64,000 bases of DNA, from the NCBI RefSeq assembly GCF_011398355.1, contig NZ_AP021889.1, positions 868,001 through 932,000 on the forward strand, written 5' to 3'. Below the pieces are notes generated by a model that searched no databases, was not told where the DNA came from, and worked only from the letters and a program-made list of their open reading frames with translations. Of the stretch, positions 55,295 to 64,000 are shown in pieces. Positions within the stretch are counted from its first letter, which is position 1; each line of letters starts with the position of its first letter. The stretch comes from Thiosulfatimonas sediminis (GTDB taxonomy: Bacteria; Pseudomonadota; Gammaproteobacteria; Thiomicrospirales; Thiomicrospiraceae). The translations under genes and the position numbers were made by a program.

Positions 55295-57898
55295 TTAATT
55301 AAGCCATTTAGCAAGTTTTTGATAAAGCTCATTAGGTTCAATCGGTTTGGCAATAAAATCATTCATGCCGGCTTCGTGACATTTTTGCTGGTCTTCGCGC
55401 ATGGCATTCGCGGTCATGGCGATAATCGGAAGTTCTGCAAATTGTGCCTGTTGGCGTATCGATTGCGTGGCTTGATATCCGTCCATCACCGGCATTTGAA
55501 TGTCCATCAAGACTAAATCATAATCTTGGTCGTGTATTTTTTTCAGTGCCTGCTTACCATTGTTCGCAATGCTTACTTGGATATTGACTTGTTCTAGTAG
55601 TTCGCTGGCGACCTGTTGATTAATTTCATTATCTTCGACTAAAAGAATCTGGCGTGCTTTAAGGTTTTTAAGCACGGTTTCAGCGTTTTTAGGGGTGTTA
55701 TGTGTGCTTTTATCGGCGCTATTGAAAGTGGGGGTTGATAGGCTTTGTTCGCTGGGGAGTCCTAGATTGGCGGTAAAAGTAAAGGTGCTGCCGTGATTAG
55801 GGCGGCTTTCTACCCAGATTTTTCCGCCCATTAATTCTGTTAAGGATTTGCAGATGGCTAAACCTAGGCCAGTTCCACCATAGTTGCGGGTTGTCGAGGT
55901 GTCGGCTTGTGTGAACGCTTGGAAGAGTTTTTCACTTTGCTTCAAAGTCATGCCAATACCGCTGTCGATAATTGAAAATTTAAGGGTGATTTGATCTGGC
56001 TCTTTGCGAATGCTTTCGACTTGAATGCGAATTTCACCTTGCTGGGTAAATTTAATGGCGTTATTGACAAGATTAAGAATGATTTGATTTATGCGCAATG
56101 GGTCACCAATTAATTGGTTTGGCACGTCGGGGAAGACGTCAATAAATAAGCTAAGTTGTTTTCTATTAATGTGGTCGATGGTCAGTGTGTTGATGAAATC
56201 AAGGGAGTCTTGCAGTTTAAAATGAATGTTCTCCAGTGCCATTTTGCCGGCTTCAATTTTGGAAAAGTCGAGAATATCGTTAATTAACCCCAGTAATGAA
56301 TTGGATGCGCGGTGAATTTTATTTAGGTAGTCACGCTGTTTAGGGTTTAGATCGGTTTTGAGTGCAAGGTGAGATAGGCCGATAATGACATTCATCGGCG
56401 TGCGAATTTCATGACTCATATTGGCGAGGAAGTCTCGTTTGGCTGAGTTGGCAAGCGTTAGCTCATGGGTTCGTTCTTCAACCAGCTGTTCAAGGTGCTG
56501 CTGATATTTTTTTAGTTGTTCGGCAATTTCGGCTTTCTTTTCTTCTTGGCGAATACGTTCGCTGACATCTTGTGCTGTACCAATCATCGCAATGGCCTGG
56601 TCATCCTGATCGTAAAGGACTTTGCCGACACCGTGGATGTGTTTATGTTGGCCCTTTTCGGTGCGAATTTTGAAGTGGATATCCAATCTGCCGCTGATTT
56701 CAATTGCATGATTTATGGCTTGTTGTACACGTTCAAGGTCTTTGCTTTCTACCTGCTTAATAAAGTCAAAAATGTTTGGCATAAAGCTGTTTTCTTGGTA
56801 GCCGAAAATGCGGTAATGTTCATTTGACCAGAAAATATCGCCGTTAACTAAGTTCCATTCATAACTGCCAATGTGAGCAATTCGTTGTGCGGTATTAAGG
56901 CTAGAATTGGCTTTGGCAATGGTTTCTTCTTTTTCTTTTAGAGTGGTGATGTCTTCACATACTCCTAAAATACCCACCAATTCTTGATGTTTATTGAGCA
57001 ATGGAAGTTTACTGATACGACACCATTTTTTGTCGCCGTTGGCGCGAATGTATTCGTGTTCTTGTTCGCAAAGTGGTTGTTTGCTTGTTAAGACGATTTG
57101 GTCGCTGGTATGCGAGCAGCTGGCTTCTTCGGGGTTGAGTATTTGTGCGTCAACTAAGCCAACGATGTCGTGCGGTTGTTTACCAATGTCTTCGGCAAAG
57201 CGCTGATTACAGCCAAGAAATTTGAGTTCGATATCTTTCCAAAAGACGCTCACAGGAATCGAGTTCATGATTGTTTTGAGCATCAGCTCGGCTGTTTCCA
57301 GTTCGTGTGCATTTTTTTGCATTTCGATAAATGCTCTGCTACGTGCTTTTTCAATGAAAAGCACAGCGATAAATACAGTGATGAGTTGTCCACAAATACT
57401 GATTAAAAAAGTCAGTTGACTGGATTCTTTTGGAATTTGAGATAGATAAGTTGCAAACTCGTTATGTATTGTTGCAGAAAAGTAGAACGCTAAAATCTGT
57501 GTGATAATCACGAGAGTTAACCAAACACCGCCAGCAATCACACCTAAAGTGACTAATGCATAGATTGGTACAAGCAGTAGCCATCCAGAATGCGGAGTTT
57601 GTAGTGAGCCTTGACTTAATTGAAAATACAGTAATAAGACTAAGCCGCTGAGAATAATCCAATGATGGTTAGCTTGTTTTCTGTAGCGTTTGCCGACAAA
57701 AAATACCCCGCTCCAAATAACCCCTATCAGCAGAAGTACGCTGGCACCGTTGGTGTCGCCAAATCCGTAAAAAGCGATGCTGAAAAAAAATGCCATGCTA
57801 GCAAAAATTCCGACAGTATTTAAGGTGGCATCAAATTGATGCGCACTGACAAAACGGTCTGACATCATTTTACGAATACCGAGCATTGGTTTCTCCAT
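55295..57898 (-). CDS. Membrane hybrid kinase (multi-TM, PAS-PAS-HisKA-HATPase-REC)
   Basis: The 867-residue protein starts with about six hydrophobic helices between residues 25 and 190 (MASE-like membrane sensor), e.g. WIILSGLVLLLYFQL and TLVIITQILAFYF. Two PAS domains follow: about 205-325 (SIPVSVFWKDIELKFLGCNQRF) and about 340-455 (IGSYEWNLVNGDIFWSNEHYRIFGY), each ending in a PAC-like segment. Next are a coiled linker, HisKA with [12 protein letters not shown], HATPase with DSGIGM and GGTGLGLA, and a C-terminal receiver LLVEDNEINQQ with LVLMDIQMPVMDG and IAKPIEP. There is no Hpt domain, so it needs one in trans. It is monocistronic, beside IS debris. Confidence 0.92.
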   Translation of the reverse strand: MEKPMLGIRKMMSDRFVSAHQFDATLNTVGIFASMAFFFSIAFYGFGDTNGASVLLLIGVIWSGVFFVGKRYRKQANHHWIILSGLVLLLYFQLSQGSLQTPHSGWLLLVPIYALVTLGVIAGGVWLTLVIITQILAFYFSATIHNEFATYLSQIPKESSQLTFLISICGQLITVFIAVLFIEKARSRAFIEMQKNAHELETAELMLKTIMNSIPVSVFWKDIELKFLGCNQRFAEDIGKQPHDIVGLVDAQILNPEEASCSHTSDQIVLTSKQPLCEQEHEYIRANGDKKWCRISKLPLLNKHQELVGILGVCEDITTLKEKEETIAKANSSLNTAQRIAHIGSYEWNLVNGDIFWSNEHYRIFGYQENSFMPNIFDFIKQVESKDLERVQQAINHAIEISGRLDIHFKIRTEKGQHKHIHGVGKVLYDQDDQAIAMIGTAQDVSERIRQEEKKAEIAEQLKKYQQHLEQLVEERTHELTLANSAKRDFLANMSHEIRTPMNVIIGLSHLALKTDLNPKQRDYLNKIHRASNSLLGLINDILDFSKIEAGKMALENIHFKLQDSLDFINTLTIDHINRKQLSLFIDVFPDVPNQLIGDPLRINQIILNLVNNAIKFTQQGEIRIQVESIRKEPDQITLKFSIIDSGIGMTLKQSEKLFQAFTQADTSTTRNYGGTGLGLAICKSLTELMGGKIWVESRPNHGSTFTFTANLGLPSEQSLSTPTFNSADKSTHNTPKNAETVLKNLKARQILLVEDNEINQQVASELLEQVNIQVSIANNGKQALKKIHDQDYDLVLMDIQMPVMDGYQATQSIRQQAQFAELPIIAMTANAMREDQQKCHEAGMNDFIAKPIEPNELYQKLAKWLN

Positions 57899-58107
57899 GA
57901 GTGGGGCGGCTGTCGCTCATCACTAATTGCAGTGTATGAATTGCAAATAATATTCTGAGTATCTTCGGTGGCTTATTTTGGGCGTGCTAGGGAGGTCTAT
58001 TTGTGTAAAAAAATTTACAAATATGAGTATACATACTTATTTTGGTTCTGTAAATGTTATGTATGGATAAGCGTAATTGATTAATAGATGAGTACATATT
58101 CCGACTG
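57899..58107. other. Upstream region of the hybrid kinase
   Basis: A+T-rich leader and promoter region. No distinct motif was assigned. Confidence 0.3.
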
Positions 58108-58207
58108 CACTTGAACACTTAATGTAAAAATAGCTCAGCCAAGGATGCGTTGATTTAAGGTGTTCAAGTAATATCGGAACAGCCGTTCAAGTCCGCCGGA
58201 ATGTGCA
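58108..58207 (+). repeat. Solo IS21 end-like repeat, copy 2
   Basis: CACTTGAACACTTAATGTAA and the following 80 bases match 52526-52638 with few changes (one of the two tandem GTTCAAATCCGCC units is absent). No istB or istA lies beside it, so it is a leftover of an excised or deleted element, or a non-autonomous derivative. Confidence 0.7.
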
Positions 58208-58252
58208 ATGGGAGCAAAATGATTGCATCGTTGAGGAAGCGCAGGGAGGATG

Positions 58253-58281
58253 AAAAAACCCGATTAATCGCTTGATCGGGC
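58253..58281 (-). terminator. Terminator of the small secreted protein gene
   Basis: CCCGAT / ATCGGG with a 10-base loop and T6 on the minus strand, about 55 bases beyond the stop. Confidence 0.75.
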
Positions 58282-58335
58282 TTTACTGAAATTAATTTAG
58301 AGTGAAATGAATAAATAAAAAAGTGTAGTGTTGTT

Positions 58336-58704
58336 TTAGATGCCGTCTTTAGGTTTGGCGTTCCAGTTACAGACGCAGTCGTTATATGCCTTAGCGCTGA
58401 AACTTTGAATCGTTTGTTGTTTGGTTTGTGAATCAAGTTGCACTGGCACTTGGTAAGCTTTTTGGATGTAGTCATAGGCAATGCTGTTGGCTTGTCTATA
58501 TTCCCAGCCATCTTCTAAGATTCGATTGGCAACAGCGGTCATTACTTGGCCTTCTTGTCGCGATGTAATGACATCTTGGGCGATGATTTTCATTAATTGA
58601 CAGCTAATTTGTTTGGTTGACGGCACGGAATCAGCGTGCGTTACAGGGATAAATAAAATACCGGTTGTTAGTAGGCTGGCACTGAGTAAAACGGATTTTT
58701 TCAT
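58336..58704 (-). CDS. Small secreted protein of unknown function
   Basis: From ATG 58704 (GAGGTG eight bases upstream) the product is 122 residues. MKKSVLLSASLLTTGILFIPVTHADS is a clear signal peptide with cleavage after THA, leaving about 97 residues in the periplasm or outside. The mature part is helical (VANRILEDGWEYRQANSIAYDYIQKAY) with one Cys near its start (ISCQLMK) and two at the end (NDCVCNW), so one disulfide is likely. I do not recognise a family. It is monocistronic with its own terminator. Confidence 0.75.
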   Translation of the reverse strand: MKKSVLLSASLLTTGILFIPVTHADSVPSTKQISCQLMKIIAQDVITSRQEGQVMTAVANRILEDGWEYRQANSIAYDYIQKAYQVPVQLDSQTKQQTIQSFSAKAYNDCVCNWNAKPKDGI

Positions 58705-58875
58705 AATGGCACCTCGTGATTTCAAACACTTGCGGATTGTTATATATCAGAAAAGGAAATCCTTAACTGTTTGTTAGACTACGCGTTTTGCGCATGAAAC
58801 AGAAATAGATAGTTTTTAGGCAAGATTGCTTATTTTTATATTGGTATTTTCTGATATTTGTATCGGTCGAGGTAT

Positions 58876-58904
58876 AAAAAAACCCGCATTATTTTGCGGG
58901 TTTT
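58876..58904 (-). terminator. Terminator of the chemoreceptor gene
   Basis: ACCCGCA / TGCGGGT with a 6-base loop and T7 on the minus strand, 27 bases after the stop. Confidence 0.85.
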
Positions 58905-58930
58905 AGTGCGTTTGCTAGCCAATTTGTTGA

Positions 58931-61366
58931 TTAAAATTCTTCCCAGCTTTCATCGCGCGTGTTGTTTTTGATTGGGCTGATAATTTCCTGTTTTTTGATT
59001 TTTGCAGGCGGTAGCGAAGTGTTGGCTCTAACCGGTGCTAAGGTTTTCTTAGCAGGTTGGCTTGGAGCGGCCTGCGGGGCGACGTGCTTTTGCTGTTTGG
59101 CTTTTGAACGCGCTGCGTTGAGAAATTCATTGCCAATTTTGAACTCTTGCATGCGTTCAACCAAGCCACTTGTTTGCTGTTCAATAATGGCAACACTTCG
59201 GGCTGAGTCTTCCACTAAAAGGGCGTTTTCTTGAGTGTTGCTGTCTAGTGAAGCAATTGCTTGGTTAAGTTGTTCAACGCCTTGTGCCTGCTCGTTAGAA
59301 GAGGAGGCGATTTCCGCTACGATAGAGGTAACTTGGCTAATCGCATCATTGATTTGGGTTAAAGATTCTCCGGACTCTTGTGCTAATTTTGTGCCTTGTT
59401 GAATTTTTTCGACCGAACGGTCAATCAAATCTTTAATCTCTTTCGCCGCATTTGCCGATTTACCCGCCAGTGCGCGAACTTCTCCCGCTACCACGGCAAA
59501 ACCTCGACCATGTTCGCCGGCACGAGCCGCTTCAACGGCAGCGTTAAGCGCCAATAGGTTGGTTTGGAAGGCGATGGAATCAATTAATCCGATAATTTGT
59601 ACAATCTGTTCAGAAGAGGTTTTAATCTCCTCCATTGCTTCAATGGTTTTCGTCATAATTGCCGAACCTTGTTTGGTTTTGCTGGACGCTTGGCCTGTTA
59701 GTTGGTCCGCTTGTTTGGCATTTGATGCGTTGTTGCGAATCGTTGAGGTCATTTCTTCCATTGTGGCTGCTGTTTCTTCAATTGAGGCTGCTTGTTGTTG
59801 GATGCGAGAAGAAAGGTCTTCGTTGCGCTGTGAAGTTTCGCGCATGTCGTTGGCGATTTCATGCACGGTATTGTTCACTTCTGCCAAAGTGCTGGATAAA
59901 TTGTCTAGTGAGGTGTTGATGGCGTTTTTTATTTCACCCAGTCCGCCTTCAAATGCACCGGTCACTCGGTCGGTTAAATTGCCTTTAGAGAGTTCGATAA
60001 TGACATCGGCAATATTTTGGTTAGCGGCAGCAATTGCTTTGGACATGTGATTGATTTGCGCGCCGAGATCATGAATGAAGCCATCTAATGCGCTTACATC
60101 AATTTGTTCGCCAATATGGCCTTTTGCCGCTTTTTCGACCATGGTTTTTAAGTTGTTTTCCACGGCGGTTTGCATTTTTTCTAGTTTGACTTCTTGTGAT
60201 ACGTCTTTCCATTCGGTGACGAAGCCATTGCGTTTGCCATCGATATCCCAAAGCGGATTAACAATAATCTGCAGATGGAGGTCGCCTAATGTTAAGGAGG
60301 CGACATAGGTGTCGTTAAGTTGTTTTAACAGCTTACGTTGATGGGCTGGATTTACGTGGAAAATATCGATGTTTTTGCCAATCAGATCATCGGCTTTAAA
60401 GTGTGGCAACATTTTTTTAATATCGATTTCGACGTTTTTTAGGGTATGTAAAATCGAATCGTTCATATAAGTGATGTTTAAATCTTCATCGGCAATCATG
60501 ATATTGGTTGAAGACTGGTCAACTACGTGTTTAACGGTCTCTGCGCTGTTCATGTGTTTGCGCACAGTGCTGATTAATTTGTTCATGTATATGCCGAGTT
60601 CGTGGGTCTCTTTCGCGCCTTCGACTGGAATTTTGATGTCAAGGTTCACCTCGTCTTGGTTTTTGTAGATTCGGCGAATGTTTTCACTAAGGTGGATAAG
60701 TGGTTTGATTAGCCCGCGACGAACCAATACTTCAATGGCCAATAAATTAAGCAGTGCTAATACAATAATCAGAGTCAACAGTTGGCTGATTTGGAAGGCT
60801 TTAATTTCTTTATTCAATGCCTTTAACTGTGTGCTGCCACTTTCTTGCATGTGAGTAAATAAATCTTGCATCGCATTCATCGCGGGACGGTCATCGACAA
60901 CAACTTGAGAGTCAATGTAGTTAATTGGTGCATTTTCGGCTTTCAACTGTTTAACCAATTCCATCTGCTGAGTGTATTGCTTCACTGTGTTTTGAATGGC
61001 TAAAAGCTCTTTAATTTCTTCTTCGGTTGGTGTTTCGACTTTTTGGTAGCGGGCAATTAGGTCGTTAATTTTGTCGATATTTTCTTGGAATTTTGCTGGG
61101 TAGCTAGAGGTGCGGTAATCTGTTTCGCCGCGTAAAATAAAGTTTTTGAAGTTATGGATCATATTGCCATAACCCATCTGTGATTGAAGCTCTTTAAAAA
61201 TCAGTTGTTTTTCGTAAATCTGTGCCTGCAGTTCACTTATATTTTTATGGTAGTTATCTGAACTTTGGATGATGAGAGTGGCACCAAGTCCATTGATTAT
61301 CAAAAAGATAACCAGGTATAGACTGAGTAACAGTTTTGTGGATTTCCCAGATAAGGTTTGTTGCAT
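58931..61366 (-). CDS. Methyl-accepting chemotaxis protein (HAMP-PAS-MCP)
   Basis: The 811-residue receptor has a transmembrane helix at about 11-32, a periplasmic four-helix-bundle-like sensor (about 35-190), a second helix near 192-212 ([20 protein letters not shown]) and HAMP. A cytosolic PAS domain follows ([14 protein letters not shown] to EWKDVSQEV), then a second HAMP-like segment and the MCP signalling hairpin. The hairpin tip is [20 protein letters not shown] followed by [21 protein letters not shown], with the highly conserved CheA/CheW contact region. The C-terminus ends DESWEEF, matching the x-W-x-x-F tether that recruits CheR in E. coli Tar. It is a stand-alone gene; the chemotaxis kinase genes are elsewhere. 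Confidence 0.95.
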   Translation of the reverse strand: MQQTLSGKSTKLLLSLYLVIFLIINGLGATLIIQSSDNYHKNISELQAQIYEKQLIFKELQSQMGYGNMIHNFKNFILRGETDYRTSSYPAKFQENIDKINDLIARYQKVETPTEEEIKELLAIQNTVKQYTQQMELVKQLKAENAPINYIDSQVVVDDRPAMNAMQDLFTHMQESGSTQLKALNKEIKAFQISQLLTLIIVLALLNLLAIEVLVRRGLIKPLIHLSENIRRIYKNQDEVNLDIKIPVEGAKETHELGIYMNKLISTVRKHMNSAETVKHVVDQSSTNIMIADEDLNITYMNDSILHTLKNVEIDIKKMLPHFKADDLIGKNIDIFHVNPAHQRKLLKQLNDTYVASLTLGDLHLQIIVNPLWDIDGKRNGFVTEWKDVSQEVKLEKMQTAVENNLKTMVEKAAKGHIGEQIDVSALDGFIHDLGAQINHMSKAIAAANQNIADVIIELSKGNLTDRVTGAFEGGLGEIKNAINTSLDNLSSTLAEVNNTVHEIANDMRETSQRNEDLSSRIQQQAASIEETAATMEEMTSTIRNNASNAKQADQLTGQASSKTKQGSAIMTKTIEAMEEIKTSSEQIVQIIGLIDSIAFQTNLLALNAAVEAARAGEHGRGFAVVAGEVRALAGKSANAAKEIKDLIDRSVEKIQQGTKLAQESGESLTQINDAISQVTSIVAEIASSSNEQAQGVEQLNQAIASLDSNTQENALLVEDSARSVAIIEQQTSGLVERMQEFKIGNEFLNAARSKAKQQKHVAPQAAPSQPAKKTLAPVRANTSLPPAKIKKQEIISPIKNNTRDESWEEF

Positions 61367-61718
61367 CGTAATGCCTCCAGTTTAAGCAGTGTTCGCTTTT
61401 GGAAAAGATTGGTCTCATGATTTGAGAATTTTGGTTTTTCGTTGCGCTTCAAAACGGCCAATTGGCCTATATTTTTCACTATATTTGCTAATTTTGATGC
61501 ATTCATGCTAATAAATGTAGACAGTCTTAAACCCTGTGGTGATTTATTGCAGTTGAATATGATTTAAGTTAACTTTGGTCTGCTGTAAGGCTCTTTTAAC
61601 GGAATCTTAGCGTTTTGAGGTAGTGATGAAATAGAAAAGCACCTTATTGGCCTAGGGACTTATTTTGTGTCTCCTTAGCGAAAGGTACTTTTTTGCTGTG
61701 ATAGTTATACGAAAGTTA
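61367..61718. other. Intergenic between chemoreceptor and trpS
   Basis: It contains the chemoreceptor promoter region. No gene, strong hairpin or known RNA motif was seen, and I found no clear terminator for trpS. Confidence 0.35.
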
Positions 61719-62723
61719 TTATGGACTCACAAAACCGATGGCGTTATGCACCTCGGCAAGCGTTACTTGCGCTTGCGCGCGGGCTTGTTTTGCGCCGTCT
61801 GCTAAAATGGCTTTGAGCTCCGCCTCATCAGATCGAATTTGTTTAAACTTTGTTTGGATTGGTGCTAAATAGTCGGCAACCAATTCACCGAGTTCGACTT
61901 TTAGGTGGCCATACATTTTTCCCTCAAAGTGTTTGGTCACTTCGTCAATAGATTGACCGCTAATAACTGAGTATATCGTCAGTAAATTGGATATACCTGG
62001 TTTGTTGGCAAGGTCGTAGTGGATTTGCGAATCGGAATCGGTCACCGCTTGTTTGAACTTTTTGAGAATCAATTTCGGATCATCACCCAGCGCGATAAAG
62101 TTATTTTTGTTTTCATCGGACTTAGACATTTTTGATAGTGGGTCTTGCAGGCTCATAATTCGACCGCCTGAGGTTGTCGGTGGAATGAACGGTTCCGGCA
62201 CAGTGAAAATATCGCGTTGGTATTTGCTATTAAAGCGCATGGCTAAATCACGGGTTAATTCTAAATGCTGTTTTTGGTCCGCGCCGACGGGCACCATCGC
62301 CGTTTGGTACAGCAAAATATCTGCCGCCATCAAGACGGGATAATCAAATAGCCCGACATTGATGTTGGCCGAGTGTTTCGCCGATTTATCTTTAAACTGC
62401 GTCATGCGATTAAGTTCGCCCATGTAGGTCGAGCAGTTTAAAATCCATGCTAGTTCGGAATGTTCTGGTACATGTGATTGGATAAAAACAGTGCTTTTGT
62501 CCGGATTAATGCCAGAGGCGAGATACCAAGCAACAAAATCTAAACTGCGATTGCGCAGCTCTTCGGGATTTTGTTCAACTGTGATGGCGTGCATATTGAC
62601 GAGCGAAAAAAGACAATTGTAATCATCTTGCATGGTTACCCAATTTTTTATTGAGCCAATGTAGTTGCCAATCATCAGGTCGCCGGAGGGCTGAATGCCG
62701 CTTAATAAGGTCGGTTTATGCAT
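61719..62723 (-). CDS. trpS: Tryptophanyl-tRNA synthetase
   Basis: The 334-residue class I synthetase starts [24 protein letters not shown], with the HIGH-equivalent GNYIG. The Rossmann core has [16 protein letters not shown], the tryptophan pocket shows [20 protein letters not shown], and the KMSKS loop is exact ([11 protein letters not shown]). Length equals that of E. coli TrpS. It is monocistronic; no T-box or attenuator was seen in the 160 bases upstream. Confidence 0.97.
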   Translation of the reverse strand: MHKPTLLSGIQPSGDLMIGNYIGSIKNWVTMQDDYNCLFSLVNMHAITVEQNPEELRNRSLDFVAWYLASGINPDKSTVFIQSHVPEHSELAWILNCSTYMGELNRMTQFKDKSAKHSANINVGLFDYPVLMAADILLYQTAMVPVGADQKQHLELTRDLAMRFNSKYQRDIFTVPEPFIPPTTSGGRIMSLQDPLSKMSKSDENKNNFIALGDDPKLILKKFKQAVTDSDSQIHYDLANKPGISNLLTIYSVISGQSIDEVTKHFEGKMYGHLKVELGELVADYLAPIQTKFKQIRSDEAELKAILADGAKQARAQAQVTLAEVHNAIGFVSP

Positions 62724-62955
62724 AATCTGTGTTCTCTAAATCCCTTAAAAGGTGCCGTTTACATCGTTGATTTATCAGTAGCAGGTTGAAATTTGCGCGT
62801 ATTTTCGCATTTTTAAGCATGAATCGCTAGGGTGGCACGGAATAAGTCCGCATCGCCTAGTGAGGTGAATTATTGTGCTGGTTAGAAGGTTTGTTTACGC
62901 AATGTTTCAAATGGAAAAATATTCTGGGATTTCTCGTTCTGTCTCTCATTCATCT

Positions 62956-63408
62956 TTAAAAGACCCATGGAAGGAGTTTTTTGGTATGGGTTTGGTAGAT
63001 TCGATAGTCGCTTACTTGCCGGCAGATTAAAGTCTCTTCGTAATGCAGCTTTAAAAGCAGTGTCGCGAATAAGGCAAAATAAAGCCAAGCGCTCGTAAGT
63101 TGGCCATCAAGTAGTGGCAGAGGCAAACAGAAAAGTAAAATGGCGGCATACATCGGATGACGGATAAACCTGTAGGGTCCAGTGGTGACGACGGCCAAGT
63201 GTGGCAGTGGGTCTGGCACGATATTAAAGTGACCGAGATGCATTGTCTTTAGAGCCCATAGCCCAAGCAGTGTACCAGCGGCATAAAAAAACAGGCTCCA
63301 AATTGGCCAGTTAGCCGGAAAAGCAAACACAGCTAAAGCGCCGATTAGGCCAAATTGGCCACTGACTAAACTGTAAGAGTAAATTGGGTGTTTGAGTTTT
63401 TGGTGCAT
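62956..63408 (-). CDS. Isoprenylcysteine carboxyl methyltransferase-like membrane protein
   Basis: The 150-residue integral membrane protein has four to five hydrophobic helices (for example FGLIGALAVFAFPANW and SLFFYAAGTLLGLWAL). It carries the ICMT/PEMT signature GPYRFIRHPMYAAILLF followed by a downstream LKLHYEETLI, where the histidine and glutamate contact S-adenosylmethionine. Bacterial members are SAM-dependent methyltransferases of unknown substrate. It stands alone between trpS and the divergent pcnB. Confidence 0.85.
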   Translation of the reverse strand: MHQKLKHPIYSYSLVSGQFGLIGALAVFAFPANWPIWSLFFYAAGTLLGLWALKTMHLGHFNIVPDPLPHLAVVTTGPYRFIRHPMYAAILLFCLPLPLLDGQLTSAWLYFALFATLLLKLHYEETLICRQVSDYRIYQTHTKKLLPWVF

Positions 63409-63611
63409 ACTGATTTGTCCCGTTTAAAGCGAAAGTTGGTGGCTTTGATTGCAGTCTTAGCAAAAGGCGTTAAAATGAGGAAAATTTAGTTCAAGGGTTG
63501 CGAATAGTTTCTGTAAGATTCGTAAACGCCTTTTAGCATTGGCTGCACCGTTTGTTTTATTGGCAGTGGTGTCAAGTCCTTAGCAGTATATGGTAGTTAA
63601 CAACAAAATCT

Positions 63612-64000
63612 ATGCACAGTTTTATCCGAAAAATAAGCGCCTTTTTTTCCAGCCCTAAGCCCGTGACAGCTGAGGATCATCAACCACCCTTCGTTTTAAG
63701 TCGAGACGACCACAATATTTCCCGCGATGACATTGATCGTGCCGCTTTGGATGTTCTTTATCCGTTGAAGCGCGCCGGCTATGATGCCTATCTTGTCGGT
63801 GGTTGTGTGCGCGATTTACTCTTAGGGCTTGAGCCGAAAGATTTTGACGTTGTCACCAATGCCGAGCCTGAACAAGTTAAGCAGGTATTCCAGCGACGCT
63901 GCCAATTAATTGGGCGACGCTTTCGTTTAGCGCACGTTCGTTTTGGTCGTAATATTATTGAAGTAGCTACCTTCCGAGGTCATGATCAAACGGCACCGCA
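63612..64000 (+). CDS. pcnB: Poly(A) polymerase I, N-terminal part (cut by window edge)
   Basis: The first 129 codons start at ATG 63612 and are open to the end of the window. A basic N-terminal tail of about 50 residues leads into the nucleotidyltransferase core: [18 protein letters not shown] and [18 protein letters not shown], with the metal-binding D-x-D of [21 protein letters not shown] and IIEVATFRG follow. The N-terminal tail and the RFRLAHV motif favour PcnB over the CCA-adding enzyme. The enzyme polyadenylates RNAs for degradation. Confidence 0.9.
   Translation, partial: MHSFIRKISAFFSSPKPVTAEDHQPPFVLSRDDHNISRDDIDRAALDVLYPLKRAGYDAYLVGGCVRDLLLGLEPKDFDVVTNAEPEQVKQVFQRRCQLIGRRFRLAHVRFGRNIIEVATFRGHDQTAP

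Overview
The window looks like a chromosomal piece of a free-living, motile gammaproteobacterium with moderate to low G+C. The housekeeping set (htpG, mutS, pncC, recA, recX, alaS, csrA, tRNA-Ser, trpS, pcnB) and the signalling genes (four hybrid histidine kinases, an H-NOX protein, a REC-EAL protein, a chemoreceptor) fit sulfur-oxidising relatives of Thiomicrospira/Hydrogenovibrio. That placement is an inference from gene content, not from a search.

Layout. 1-10.7 kb is mostly conserved: the end of an unknown gene, htpG behind a sigma32-like promoter, an H-NOX/hybrid-kinase pair (nitric oxide sensing), an omega-amidase-like hydrolase, and a tight mutS operon. 11.0-19.1 kb is a decayed defence island: fragments of a tyrosine integrase and a type III restriction subunit, then a full-length Wadjet set jetA-jetB-jetC-jetD. 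jetC carries an in-frame TGA and jetD is cut by an IS66 element. 21.5-33.0 kb holds a Mrr-like fragment, a truncated integrase, tRNA-Ser, csrA, alaS, recX, recA, pncC, a hybrid kinase and a REC-EAL gene. The missing 3' end of jetD lies at 33.0-33.24 kb on the opposite strand beside a second IS66 copy. The two halves share the 8-bp target duplication GTTTCCAC and rejoin exactly in frame, so this 11.8-kb block is inverted between two oppositely oriented IS66 copies. Turning it back places pncC-recA-recX-alaS-csrA on the far side of mutS in the familiar gammaproteobacterial order.

33-46 kb is an IS66-rich zone: copy B, a truncated copy C, an unrelated IS66-family element with a fourth gene (G), and copy E nested inside copy D. 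D, E and G each keep perfect 8-bp target duplications. These insertions have broken up what looks like a kinase / phosphate-binding-protein-like / porin module (36.3-50.1 kb). The kinase gene and the small binding-protein gene share a near-identical promoter design. 50.8-55.3 kb starts with tRNA-Arg behind two tandem promoters and continues with IS21 and ISAs1 wreckage and a PilZ-like gene. 55.3-64 kb returns to ordinary genes: a large hybrid kinase, a small secreted protein, a chemoreceptor with a CheR-tether-like tail, trpS, an isoprenylcysteine-methyltransferase-like protein and the start of pcnB.

The main result is a recently inactivated Wadjet plasmid-defence locus whose history (nonsense mutation, IS66 insertion, IS-mediated inversion) can be read to the base.
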